From assembly GCF_042854845.1 (NCBI RefSeq), contig NZ_AP031498.1, forward strand, positions 2,728,001 through 2,792,000: DNA of 64,000 nt, given 5' to 3'. Both the position numbers and the translations under genes were made by a program. The notes under the pieces are model-generated. The model saw only the letters and a program-made list of their open reading frames with translations. It was not told where the DNA came from and did not search any database. Positions within the stretch are counted from its first letter, which is position 1; each line of letters opens with the position of its first letter. This stretch comes from Maricurvus nonylphenolicus. GTDB lineage: Bacteria; Pseudomonadota; Gammaproteobacteria; Pseudomonadales; Cellvibrionaceae. Below are positions 25,746-34,702 of this stretch, in pieces.

Positions 25746-26062
25746 TTCTAAGCTTTGTTATTTACGTGACCCGGCAACCTTTTTTGTTAGATTTGTTGTT
25801 ATCGGTTTGTCGGCACCGCTGTATGGCGTTTTGGCACCGGCTGGGTCAGGCAGCTCTTTAATAGTATGAACTCATTGCAGAACGAGTGCCTGCTTTGGTT
25901 CATTGGTTTTTAAATTAATGCGACCAGAGACTAGCACAATGGTCACGCTGAAAAAATACCTGTCGGCGAAGATGGCCTGTGCCATCGACTTAATCGCTCT
26001 GTAATTACAAAGATAACGTAAACAATAAAAACACCAATTAAGAGCATTAATCGGAGAGAAAG
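25746..26062. other. 317-bp divergent regulatory region, AraC gene / TonB receptor
   Basis: No gene is seen. It holds the 21-bp-spaced direct repeat described at 25812-25839 and, just downstream of it, a TTTAATAG stretch that could serve as a -10 for rightward transcription. The remaining 190 bases before the receptor start are AT-rich and end in the ribosome-binding site GGAGAGA. Confidence 0.55.
25812..25839 (+). promoter_or_regulatory. Direct repeat, putative AraC-family operator
   Basis: GGCACCG occurs at 25812-25818 and 25833-25839, exactly 21 bp apart (two helical turns), both followed by CTG or GCTG. Tandem half-sites one helical face apart are the usual pattern for AraC-family activators bound upstream of a -35 element. 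Confidence 0.5.
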
Positions 26063-28486
26063 ATGAGTAGAGAGTCGACCCTACAAAAATCTTCTATGGC
26101 GATTGCTGTAGGCCTTGCACTTCAGGGCCTGACGTCAACTGCCTGGGCTAACAATGACGCGCTTCTGCTGGAAGAAGTTATTGTTACCGCACAAAAACGT
26201 GAACAAAGTCTGCAAGACGTTCCTGTTTCTGTCAGTGTTGTAACCGGTGACGCCATTTCAGAAACTGGCATGACCAACCTGGACGAGCTGTCCACTCACG
26301 TACCTAACCTGTCTATTCAGGAAGGCTCACAGACAACTGCCATCACCATGCGTGGCCTGGGTTCCGGTATTAACCAGGGCTTTGAGCAATCTGTTGGTAT
26401 GTTTATCGACGGCATCTATGCCGGTCGTGATCGTCAATTCCGTTCACCGTTCCTGGACGTTGCCGCGGTAGAAGTTCTGCGTGGCCCACAGGGCACCCTG
26501 TTTGGTAAAAACACCATTGCTGGTGCAATCAACCTGACCACTGCAAAACCTACTGATGAATTCGAAGCATCACTGCGCACTACCTATGAGCCAGAATATA
26601 ACGAGTATTCTGTAGAAGGTATTGTGTCTGGTGGCATTACTGACAATCTGTATGGTCGTTTGGCCGTTAAGCAGGCTGAAGGTGATGGCTATATGGAAAA
26701 CACCTTTACCGATCGTGACGAAGCCAGCAAGGTTGAAACCGTAGTACGTGGTACTTTGGTTTGGGAGCCTACGGATGAGTTGAGTGTTACCACTAAATAT
26801 GAAACTGCTCGTTATGATGTTGGTGGTGAGAACAGTGCTATTGATACCAGCGGTGGCTGGGGTCAAATTTATGCCTTAACCGATCCTGCATATGACGAAG
26901 GTGACGAGTTCTCTCGTTCAACTGATAAAGAATTTTCTGATAACGATAATGAAAGCCTAACCGTTACAGTTGAATACGATATCGGCGAATATACGCTGAC
27001 CTCTATTACGGGCTACTCTGCTTACGACTATAACGATCTGCAGGATGTAGATTTTGCCCCCATTGAATTGCTGGGGCTGCAACAAGAGCAGGACTTTGAG
27101 CAATGGAGTCAAGAGATTCGTTTGACTTCACCAATCGGTGAAAAGTTTGACTTCATTACTGGTTTGTATTTCCAAACGTCTGATCTAGAGCATCATAAGC
27201 GTCTGGATTCAGACTTAGGCGCTATCGTGCAAGGTGTTCCTTTTACAGGATCTATTAACGGTATTGATGTTCCTATCAACCCAGCAAACGTTGCAGATTT
27301 GTTAGAAGCCGCAACCTTCGTAAATACAGGCTCAGGAAACGTACCAACCAACAAAAGTGCCTCTATTATCGCCGCAGCTAACAATGGTGCGCGCTCTAGT
27401 CGTGTAAGTGACTTTGAGCAAGAATCAGAAACCTGGGCTATTTTCGGTCAAGGTACTTGGCATGTACGTGATGATGTTCATCTGACTTTAGGTTTACGTT
27501 GGACCAAAGAAACTAAAGAGGCTGATCGTCGTCTTTACATCACAGAATATGGTACTGAAAACCCTCTGCCAGTAACTGATCCAAACTATGCACTGTTAAC
27601 AGCAATTCAGAATAATATCTTCAGTACGTTCGAACACGACATTGAAGATGAAAACACTGTTTATAACTTCTCTCCATCATTTAAGGCACAATACGACCTT
27701 AATGATGATGTGATGCTGTACGCTAGCGTGAGTAAAGCATTTAAGTCTGGCGGTTTTGATGAAGCTGGTACCACTGGAATTCTGGACGACTTTAGCTACG
27801 ACGATGAAGAAGCGCTTTCATTTGAAGTTGGCGGTAAGATGTCTGTGCTTGATGGTCGTGGTAGTGTGAACTTTGCAGTTTTCCACACCAACTATGAGGA
27901 CTTGCAGGTTAGTGCGTTCGTTGGCGATAAATACGTTGTAGGTAACGCGGCCGAAGCAACGTCTCAAGGCGTAGAAGTTGATGGTGTCTTCCGTCTGACC
28001 GAAGCCTTAACCATGACAGCCTCTATGGCGTATCTGGATGCTACCTACGACAAGTTTGATAACGCGTCTTGTACGTTGGCACAAATCCAGAGTTCAGGCG
28101 CTACTGCTAATGACTGTGCTCAGGATCTTAAAGGTGAAACCCTGGCCTTCGCTCCAGAATGGACAGCAAATATTGGCTTAAACCACGTCACCAGTTTAAG
28201 TGATGCACTGGAGTTGACCTCCATGCTGAATCTTAACTACACCGATGAGCAGTACTTGGCTCAAGACCTGGATGACCAAGCACTTGAAGAAAGCCATGTA
28301 ACCGTTAACGGTCGTATTGCTCTTACTGATCTGGAAAATAACTGGGAACTGGCCCTGGTAGGTAAAAACCTGACTGACGAGGAAATTCGTACTTACTCGA
28401 ATGACACGCCTCTGATGGACGGTGCCTTCTTCACCTACATGGCGCCACCACGCACCGTAGCCGTTCAGTTCACTCTGTCTTACTAA
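26063..28486 (+). CDS. TonB-dependent outer-membrane receptor
   Basis: An 807-residue outer-membrane beta-barrel importer. The signal peptide is followed by the TonB box EEVIVTAQ (37-44), then a plug domain (about 50-165, with VEVLRGPQGTLFGKNTIAGAINL) and a 22-strand barrel ending in the aromatic C-terminal strand TVAVQFTLSY. The plug signature resembles receptors for large organic or siderophore substrates, but the ligand cannot be read from the sequence. GGAGAGA precedes the start. Probably regulated by the divergent AraC protein. Terminated at 28533-28557. Confidence 0.95.
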   Translation: MSRESTLQKSSMAIAVGLALQGLTSTAWANNDALLLEEVIVTAQKREQSLQDVPVSVSVVTGDAISETGMTNLDELSTHVPNLSIQEGSQTTAITMRGLGSGINQGFEQSVGMFIDGIYAGRDRQFRSPFLDVAAVEVLRGPQGTLFGKNTIAGAINLTTAKPTDEFEASLRTTYEPEYNEYSVEGIVSGGITDNLYGRLAVKQAEGDGYMENTFTDRDEASKVETVVRGTLVWEPTDELSVTTKYETARYDVGGENSAIDTSGGWGQIYALTDPAYDEGDEFSRSTDKEFSDNDNESLTVTVEYDIGEYTLTSITGYSAYDYNDLQDVDFAPIELLGLQQEQDFEQWSQEIRLTSPIGEKFDFITGLYFQTSDLEHHKRLDSDLGAIVQGVPFTGSINGIDVPINPANVADLLEAATFVNTGSGNVPTNKSASIIAAANNGARSSRVSDFEQESETWAIFGQGTWHVRDDVHLTLGLRWTKETKEADRRLYITEYGTENPLPVTDPNYALLTAIQNNIFSTFEHDIEDENTVYNFSPSFKAQYDLNDDVMLYASVSKAFKSGGFDEAGTTGILDDFSYDDEEALSFEVGGKMSVLDGRGSVNFAVFHTNYEDLQVSAFVGDKYVVGNAAEATSQGVEVDGVFRLTEALTMTASMAYLDATYDKFDNASCTLAQIQSSGATANDCAQDLKGETLAFAPEWTANIGLNHVTSLSDALELTSMLNLNYTDEQYLAQDLDDQALEESHVTVNGRIALTDLENNWELALVGKNLTDEEIRTYSNDTPLMDGAFFTYMAPPRTVAVQFTLSY

Positions 28487-28532
28487 GACTTTAGTGAAAC
28501 ACTAAAAAACACAAGCTCAGAACTCTCGTTTT

Positions 28533-28557
28533 GGCGGGGCTAGTCCCCGCCTTTTTT
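28533..28557 (+). terminator. Intrinsic terminator of the TonB receptor gene
   Basis: GGCGGGG, loop CTAGT, CCCCGCC, then six T. It lies between the receptor gene and the convergent glycine-zipper lipoprotein gene. Confidence 0.93.
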
Positions 28558-28562
28558 CTGCC

Positions 28563-28946
28563 TTAATTCAGTACCTTATAGCCACGTCCTCTTAAGCAGC
28601 GTTTTACGACTTGCTGTTTTTCTCTACTGGCCTGACTGTAGCCTTTCACACCGCCCAATAATCCGCCAGCGCCTGCACCTTTCGCTGCTGTATCACTGTT
28701 GCCCCAAATAGCGCCCATAGCACCGCCAATCACAGCACCACCTGCCGCTTTGGTGCCAGCTTTCTGTGCGACTGAAATTTCATCCGCATAGGATTGGCAC
28801 TCTTGCAGATCGTTATGATAAGCAGCCATGTTGACACCTTTTTTATCGATTATAATGCCGCCCGGTTGTGTATTTTGGTTCGCACAGGCTGCTAAGAGGC
28901 TTAACAACACCAACATACAAACAACTTGTAATGAGGTTAGTGACAT
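28563..28946 (-). CDS. Glycine-zipper lipoprotein
   Basis: 127 residues. The signal peptide ends in the lipobox LLAAC with lipidated cysteine at 21. A Gly/Ala-rich segment (about 67-102: GGAVIGGAMGAIWG, then GAGAGGLLGGVKG) has the GxxxG spacing of glycine-zipper outer-membrane proteins. Two further cysteines (CQSYA and KRCLRG) may form a disulfide. Probably an outer-membrane structural lipoprotein; specific role unknown. Confidence 0.82.
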   Translation of the reverse strand: MSLTSLQVVCMLVLLSLLAACANQNTQPGGIIIDKKGVNMAAYHNDLQECQSYADEISVAQKAGTKAAGGAVIGGAMGAIWGNSDTAAKGAGAGGLLGGVKGYSQASREKQQVVKRCLRGRGYKVLN

Positions 28947-29033
28947 AGAGGTGACCCTCCTGATTTTTGGTTTCTTCTATGACTAACGCAGCGATCAGCT
29001 TGTGGTTGACACAATAGTAGAGGAATAGGGCAG

Positions 29034-29555
29034 ATGAGCCATTTAGTCGGTTTGGGTGATAGCAACTTTCGCCTGGCCATTTATATCGAAAATAGGCCGC
29101 CGCTGGACGAATACCAGAACCTAATGTCTCTGAGACCTATGCAGTCGGGAGAGATTAGTCATATCGCACAATCAACCGGTAACCACTGGCGCAAGATCTT
29201 TAATGTCTACGCCAAGTTGATAGATCAGCTATGGCCATCAGCATACAACAGCTGGCAGGACTACCGGGACCACAAGCTACTGCAAGCGGGTTCACAGCTA
29301 GCATTACTGTTTAGTAAGCCTGACATTTCAGTAGCAGGGCGGATTCATGTGATTGCCGGCAAAGGCTATGCGGCGAAATTAGGTTATGACATAGAAAAAC
29401 TGAGCCAGCCCGTCGTAGAGGGCGGCAAAGACTTTGGCGTATCAGTTGATCAATCTTTGATCGTTATCCCTTATCTCGATTATCGCCAACTCTCAAACGC
29501 CAAGATTGACCTGTTGGTTGAATTGATCGGCCAATTAACGCCATCTGGACAATAA
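29034..29555 (+). CDS. Uncharacterised conserved cytosolic protein
   Basis: 173 residues, no signal peptide or membrane segment. The start has GAGGAATAGGG upstream. Conserved-looking blocks include LRPMQSGEISHIAQSTGNHWRKIFNVYAKL (read here only as a hint) and the IHVIAGKGYAAKLG stretch. I think relatives occur in Shewanella-like marine bacteria, but I cannot name a function. It lies 107 bases before the iron operon but outside the Fur box, so it is not obviously part of it. Confidence 0.65.
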   Translation: MSHLVGLGDSNFRLAIYIENRPPLDEYQNLMSLRPMQSGEISHIAQSTGNHWRKIFNVYAKLIDQLWPSAYNSWQDYRDHKLLQAGSQLALLFSKPDISVAGRIHVIAGKGYAAKLGYDIEKLSQPVVEGGKDFGVSVDQSLIVIPYLDYRQLSNAKIDLLVELIGQLTPSGQ

Positions 29556-29567
29556 TACCTTCTTCAT

Positions 29568-29586
29568 CTAATTGATAATCATTCTT
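29568..29586. promoter_or_regulatory. Fur box upstream of the imelysin operon
   Basis: The 19-base window matches the E. coli Fur consensus at 13 positions, with TGATAATCATT unbroken in the centre. It ends 76 bp before the first gene of the imelysin/multicopper oxidase operon, so iron-replete repression of that operon is likely. Confidence 0.72.
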
Positions 29587-29662
29587 ATAACATTTACTAT
29601 CTGCCCACTTTTTTCAGTATCAGCAGATAAGCCCGTCTGCCCGCAAGGATAAGGATATAGGC

Positions 29663-30928
29663 ATGTTAAATATGAAGCTTGGCGCCAAGCTTGTTGCCAC
29701 AACCGGATTAACCCTGATTTCCGCCTCAGTATTGGCAACCACTGAAGCCAAGGTTGTTGAGCACTACACTGATATCGCTTATGCGGTATATGAAGATGCG
29801 CTGATTTCAGCGAAAAGCCTGCAAACCAGTATCAGCGCGTTAACTGCCAACCCCAGCGTCGAAGCACTGGAAAAGGCCAAAACCGACTGGAAAGCCGCGC
29901 GGGTACCGTACCAGCAATCTGAAGTATTTCGCTTTGGTAACGCCAATGTGGACGATTGGGAAGGGCAGTTAAACGCCTGGCCGCTGGACGAAGGTCTGAT
30001 CGACTATGTTGACACATCCAGTTACGAATCCGAGCTGGGCAACGTAGGCGCATCCGCCAATATTATTGCCAACACCAGCCTGACACTGGGTAGCGAAACC
30101 CTGGATGTTAGTGAGATCACCCCGGAGCTGCTGGCTAGCCTAAATGAATTGGGCGGTTCAGAAGCGAACGTCGCTACTGGTTACCACGCCATTGAATTCC
30201 TGCTGTGGGGCCAGGATTTAAACGGCACCAATCCAGGTGCGGGCGAGCGCCCTTATACAGATTTTGCTAAAGGTGATGCCTGTACTGGAGGCAACTGTGA
30301 ACGTCGTGCCGAATACCTGCAGGCCGCCGCACAATTACTTGTCAACGATCTCGAAGATATGGTGTCTCAATGGGCGCCTAATGCAGAAAACTACCGCCAG
30401 GAATTTATTTCGCTTCCTACACAGGATTCCTTAACCCGTATTATGTTTGGTATGGGCAGTTTGGCATTGGGTGAGTTAGCCGGTGAGCGTTTGAAAGTTT
30501 CGCTGGAAGCCAATTCTCCAGAAGATGAACACGACTGCTTTAGCGATAACACCCATTTCTCTCACTACTATAACGGCCTTGGCATCCGTAATATTTATCT
30601 GGGCCAATACGAGCGTATTAACGGTGAGAAAGTGCAGGGTCCAAGCTTGGCTCAACTGTTATCCGCCAAAGACGCTGAGCTGGACAAAAGCCTGCAAGCA
30701 AGCCTGAACCAATCGCAGGAAAAACTGCAGGCTCTGGTCGATAGTGCTGAGAATTCCGAAACGCCTGTTATGTTCGACCAGCTGATTGCTGAAGGTAATA
30801 GCGAAGGCGCAGCCATGATTACCGCGGCCATTGATGCCCTGGTAGAGGAAACCGAGCAACTGGAAAAAGCCGCTAAAGCCTTGGGTATCGATAACCTAAG
30901 TCCGGACAACGCAGATCACGACTTTTAA
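29663..30928 (+). CDS. Imelysin-family periplasmic iron-uptake protein
   Basis: 421 residues with an N-terminal signal segment (GLTLISASVLA). The imelysin/EfeO-type signature GxHxxE is intact: G173, H175 and E178 in GYHAIEFLLWGQD. These proteins bind iron or heme in the periplasm; they were once classed as peptidases (insulin-cleaving imelysin, family M75), but the metal-uptake role fits this context. First gene of a five-gene run behind a Fur box. AAGGATAAGG precedes the start; a second ATG three codons in is possible. Confidence 0.9.
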   Translation: MLNMKLGAKLVATTGLTLISASVLATTEAKVVEHYTDIAYAVYEDALISAKSLQTSISALTANPSVEALEKAKTDWKAARVPYQQSEVFRFGNANVDDWEGQLNAWPLDEGLIDYVDTSSYESELGNVGASANIIANTSLTLGSETLDVSEITPELLASLNELGGSEANVATGYHAIEFLLWGQDLNGTNPGAGERPYTDFAKGDACTGGNCERRAEYLQAAAQLLVNDLEDMVSQWAPNAENYRQEFISLPTQDSLTRIMFGMGSLALGELAGERLKVSLEANSPEDEHDCFSDNTHFSHYYNGLGIRNIYLGQYERINGEKVQGPSLAQLLSAKDAELDKSLQASLNQSQEKLQALVDSAENSETPVMFDQLIAEGNSEGAAMITAAIDALVEETEQLEKAAKALGIDNLSPDNADHDF

Positions 30929-30933
30929 TTCTC

Positions 30934-32358
30934 GTGCTCTCACGTAAAAAGTATTGTTTTGCAGCAGTAGTACTTTTTCTTAGTGCTACTGGCTGCATAG
31001 TTAAAACCGACTTTTCTCAAGCCAACAATTCCTCACCACAACCATCATTCACACATAAACTGGGTGGTGATGCCACGGTAAAAGCCAGCGGACACAGCGC
31101 ATTTTCCCGGCCTTCTGCCAATATGCCATTACGCCAACGGTTGGACTTTAGTGTTGGCAACAGTTTTTTTCGTAACCCCTGGGTAATGTCCCCGGCAACA
31201 ACTACCGCTCGCGATGGACTTGGCCCCTTATTTAATACCAATGGTTGTCAGAACTGCCATATTCGAGATGGAAGAGGGCATGCACCGGAATCACTTGATG
31301 ATAATGCCGTATCACTCTTAGTCAGGTTAAGTATTGATAGCGACGACAAACTGGCTGTACACCAGGCGAAACATCATGAGCCCAACTACGGCGATCAACT
31401 GCAGGATTTTGCATTACCCGGTATTAAGCCTGAAGGTCGGGTCCGCATTCATTACAAGGAAACGTTAATTACGTTTACCGATGGCGAAAAGGTCACTCTT
31501 AGGCGACCGACAGTTTCTATTGATCAATTAGCCTACGGCCCACTGCATCCAAACACGCAGTTATCAGCTCGAATTGCACCCGCTATGATTGGCTTGGGTT
31601 TACTCGAAGCCATCCCGGAATCACGATTAAAACAACTTGCTGATCCCAAAGATGCTAACAGTGATGGTATTTCTGGAAAGTTAAATCGCGTATGGGATAT
31701 ACAGCAGCAAAAGTTAGTCGTTGGGCGCTTTGGCTGGAAAGCCGGGCAACCAACACTAGAGCAACAAAATGCTGCTGCATTTAATGGCGATATAGGTATT
31801 ACCTCGACCTTGTTTCCCAATGAATCCTGCAGCCCCAAACAGCAGGAATGCCTGGCAATTCAGGAAAAAGAGATAGAAGTTAGCCCGCATATTTTGGGAC
31901 AAGTGACCTTTTATACCCGCAATCTTGCCGTCCCAGCTCGAAGGAAGCCAACTGATCCGCAAATACTTCAGGGGCAGCAATTATTCCATCAAATAGGCTG
32001 CGCCTCCTGCCATACACCGCAACATACTACCGCAGAAGACTACCCCTTAGCCTGGCTGGCAGATCAAACCATTCATCCCTATAGCGATCTATTACTGCAC
32101 GATATGGGAGATGCTTTGGCGGATAATAGCCGAGAGTTTGCCGCCAGTGGCCGTGAGTGGCGTACACCACCTTTATGGGGTATTGGTTTAACCAAGACGG
32201 TTAGCGGCCATGAAAGTTATCTGCACGATGGCAGAGCCCGAAACCTGCAGGAAGCCATTTTGTGGCATGGTGGTGAAGCTGATAAGTCCCGCAAACACTA
32301 TAAAAGGCTGAGCAAAGAAGATCGGCAAGCCGTTTTGGCGTTTTTAAGGGATCTATAA
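30934..32358 (+). CDS. Di-heme oxidoreductase, DUF1111 family
   Basis: 474 residues with two c-type heme motifs, CQNCH (105-109) and CASCH (356-360). An N-terminal hydrophobic signal ends at C21 (weak lipobox ATGC), so it is periplasmic and possibly lipid-anchored. DUF1111 proteins are usually annotated as thiol oxidoreductase or di-heme peroxidase-like, without a proved reaction. The start is GTG, 6 bases after the imelysin stop and without a visible Shine-Dalgarno, so it depends on coupled translation. In this operon it may supply redox chemistry for iron, for example reduction or oxidation of the bound metal (inference). Confidence 0.87.
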   Translation: MLSRKKYCFAAVVLFLSATGCIVKTDFSQANNSSPQPSFTHKLGGDATVKASGHSAFSRPSANMPLRQRLDFSVGNSFFRNPWVMSPATTTARDGLGPLFNTNGCQNCHIRDGRGHAPESLDDNAVSLLVRLSIDSDDKLAVHQAKHHEPNYGDQLQDFALPGIKPEGRVRIHYKETLITFTDGEKVTLRRPTVSIDQLAYGPLHPNTQLSARIAPAMIGLGLLEAIPESRLKQLADPKDANSDGISGKLNRVWDIQQQKLVVGRFGWKAGQPTLEQQNAAAFNGDIGITSTLFPNESCSPKQQECLAIQEKEIEVSPHILGQVTFYTRNLAVPARRKPTDPQILQGQQLFHQIGCASCHTPQHTTAEDYPLAWLADQTIHPYSDLLLHDMGDALADNSREFAASGREWRTPPLWGIGLTKTVSGHESYLHDGRARNLQEAILWHGGEADKSRKHYKRLSKEDRQAVLAFLRDL

Positions 32359-32440
32359 ACCAGGGGGCTGTAAACAAAGGGATCTGTAAACAAGCTATGT
32401 TAAACTACTACCCTTGATATCTAATAGCGCTGTAATCATT

Positions 32441-33514
32441 ATGCTCCGCCAGAATTTAATAACAAAACTTGTTGCAGTAGCTGCTGCTTTTTTAATCAGC
32501 GCCTGTTCAACAAAAACACCAGAACAGGTCTTTTTGCAGCAAGTTACAGAACAGCAAATCATTCCAGGTTACCAGACATTTGCCAGCAATACACAACATC
32601 TGGCCAATAGCCTTAGCCTTTACTGTTCAGAAAATCTACAACAAGAGCAGTTTAAACAAGCCAAGCAGCAATGGCGTAACACCATGGATAGCTGGCAATC
32701 TATACAAGCTATTCAATTTGGTCCCATTCAAGAGAACAACCTGGGTTGGGAATTGCAGTTCTGGCCAGATAAAAAGAACCTGATTGCTAAAAAGAACAAA
32801 GGCCTCTTATTAGAGGATAGCGAACTGAGCGACGAGCGCCTGCAAAAAGCCAGTGTGGTAGTGCGTGGATTACCTTCACTCGAATTCCTTTTGTTCGATC
32901 CAAAAGCCTTAAGTTACGGTGACCAGCAGCGTCGATGTGATCTTATGCAGGGCATTGCCAAGCATTTGGTTAATGTAACCCATAAACTGCATCAACAATG
33001 GCAAACCGAACACGCCCAGTTGTTAATGAACCCAGGGACTGAAAACCCGCTATATCCAGAAGATAAACAAGCGATAGCCGTCGTACTGGATAGCTTCCTA
33101 AGCAGTGTTGAAGTCATCAAAGACCGCAAGCTGGGACAGGCATTGGGGCTAAAAGCTCGCAAGCAACACATTAATCCTTACTTGCTGGAATCCTGGCGCT
33201 CACAGCATTCACTGGAAAATATTCGCCACAACATTTCTGCGGTGAAAACGTTAATGGAAACCGGAGGGTTTAGTGCTTACCTGAATAGTCAGGGGCAACA
33301 AGCACTTAATCTAAAAATCACTCAGTCCCTGGAAACGGTTTACACCGATTTACATAAAACGGATAAAACCCTATTTATAAATTTAGGCGAGGGTGAAGCA
33401 GAACAATGGCAGGCGGTCGTCAAGCAACTTGGCCCATTGATTCAATTGCTTAAGCATGACTTACCCGCTGCATTAAATATTCAACTGGGTTTTAATAATA
33501 ACGATGGTGACTAA
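32441..33514 (+). CDS. Second imelysin-family lipoprotein, signature changed
   Basis: 357 residues from ATG 32441 (an earlier in-frame TTG is unlikely). The lipobox LISAC gives a lipidated cysteine at 22. The imelysin fold is recognisable, but the GxHxxE signature reads GLPSLE (143-148), with Pro145 in the histidine position, as in the second imelysin gene of similar operons. It may bind a different ligand from the first. Its end overlaps the start of the DUF1513 gene by 11 bases. Confidence 0.82.
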   Translation: MLRQNLITKLVAVAAAFLISACSTKTPEQVFLQQVTEQQIIPGYQTFASNTQHLANSLSLYCSENLQQEQFKQAKQQWRNTMDSWQSIQAIQFGPIQENNLGWELQFWPDKKNLIAKKNKGLLLEDSELSDERLQKASVVVRGLPSLEFLLFDPKALSYGDQQRRCDLMQGIAKHLVNVTHKLHQQWQTEHAQLLMNPGTENPLYPEDKQAIAVVLDSFLSSVEVIKDRKLGQALGLKARKQHINPYLLESWRSQHSLENIRHNISAVKTLMETGGFSAYLNSQGQQALNLKITQSLETVYTDLHKTDKTLFINLGEGEAEQWQAVVKQLGPLIQLLKHDLPAALNIQLGFNNNDGD

Positions 33515-34664
33515 AGGGTTTTCTCGCCGTCAATTACTGGTAGCGCTTGGCCTCACATCGGCAGGTGTTGCAGTGGGGATGAACTACCACGCCTTTGTAG
33601 GTAGTACCTCATCAGAAAATATAGACGGGGTTTTACTGTCTGCTTACAGCACCCCGGAAGGCAAACATTTTGTTGCTGGTTTAACCCCTATGGGTAAAAA
33701 GTTATTCGCTATCAATATTCCGCAGCGCGCCCACGACAGTTTATTTTTACCCGTTAGCCAGCAAGCTATTTTCTTTTCGCGTCGCCCTGGTAACACCCTG
33801 TATATCGTCAACGTCAATACAGGTGAGTTGCAGCACAAGATTGAGTGCCCAGCAGGGCGCCATTTCTATGGACACGGCTGTAACTCTACCGATGGCCGCT
33901 ACCTGTTTACCACGGAAAATGCCTATACCCAACAGCCCGGAAAGTCACAGCAGGGCGTAATCGGCATTTACGATATTACCGATAATTTTCGTCGTGTAAG
34001 TGAAATCAGCAGTTATGGAATTGGTCCACACCAATTGGGCCAACTTAGTGACGGTAAAACACTAGTCGTCGCTAACGGCGGAATTCTTACCCATCCATTA
34101 CGTGGACGGGAAAAACTAAACCTCGATACCATGCAGCCGTCATTGGCTTATATCGATAGCGGCAGTGGCGTATTGGTCGATCAGTTTTTCCCCGAGCACC
34201 ACCAGCAGAGTATCCGTCATCTGGATATAGGTCCGGATGATACTGTGGTAGTCGGACTACAGTTCCAAGGAAGTAAAGAGCAAATCCTGCCTTTGGCCTA
34301 TCGTCATAACGGCGAAGATAAACTGCAACCCTTACAGGCAGATACGGCAACCTGGCAGCAACATCAGCAATATATTGCAAGCGTCTGTATCGATAACAGC
34401 GGCCAACGCCTGGTCATAAGTTCTCCGCGAGGAGGTATTGCCAGCTGCTGGAACTTAACCAGTAATCGTTTGATAAGCATCAATAGTCAGCGCGATGGGG
34501 CAGGGGTAGCTTTTAATCCTACAGCCAATGCTTTTGTTCTTAGCAATGGCCAGGGGCAGCTAACCAGTTTGCAAGCGGATAACTACCAACGTCAGGCTGA
34601 ACATAGTTACTTCTTTAAACAGCATATTTGGGATAACCATCTGCATTTGTATTCACCAGGCTGA
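33504..34664 (+). CDS. DUF1513 Tat-exported beta-propeller-like protein
   Basis: 386 residues with an N-terminal twin-arginine motif (SRRQLLVALG), suggesting export of a folded protein to the periplasm. The rest is built of repeated beta-rich units of 40-50 residues (for example FYGHGCNSTDGRYLFTTEN), as expected of a seven-bladed propeller, which is the DUF1513 pattern. Function unknown; such genes follow imelysin genes in other proteobacteria. It overlaps the preceding gene and is followed 38 bases on by the multicopper oxidase. Confidence 0.82.
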   Translation: MVTKGFSRRQLLVALGLTSAGVAVGMNYHAFVGSTSSENIDGVLLSAYSTPEGKHFVAGLTPMGKKLFAINIPQRAHDSLFLPVSQQAIFFSRRPGNTLYIVNVNTGELQHKIECPAGRHFYGHGCNSTDGRYLFTTENAYTQQPGKSQQGVIGIYDITDNFRRVSEISSYGIGPHQLGQLSDGKTLVVANGGILTHPLRGREKLNLDTMQPSLAYIDSGSGVLVDQFFPEHHQQSIRHLDIGPDDTVVVGLQFQGSKEQILPLAYRHNGEDKLQPLQADTATWQQHQQYIASVCIDNSGQRLVISSPRGGIASCWNLTSNRLISINSQRDGAGVAFNPTANAFVLSNGQGQLTSLQADNYQRQAEHSYFFKQHIWDNHLHLYSPG

Positions 34665-34702
34665 TAACCATACAAACCTGCAGAACCATTAAGAGTAAAT
34701 CC

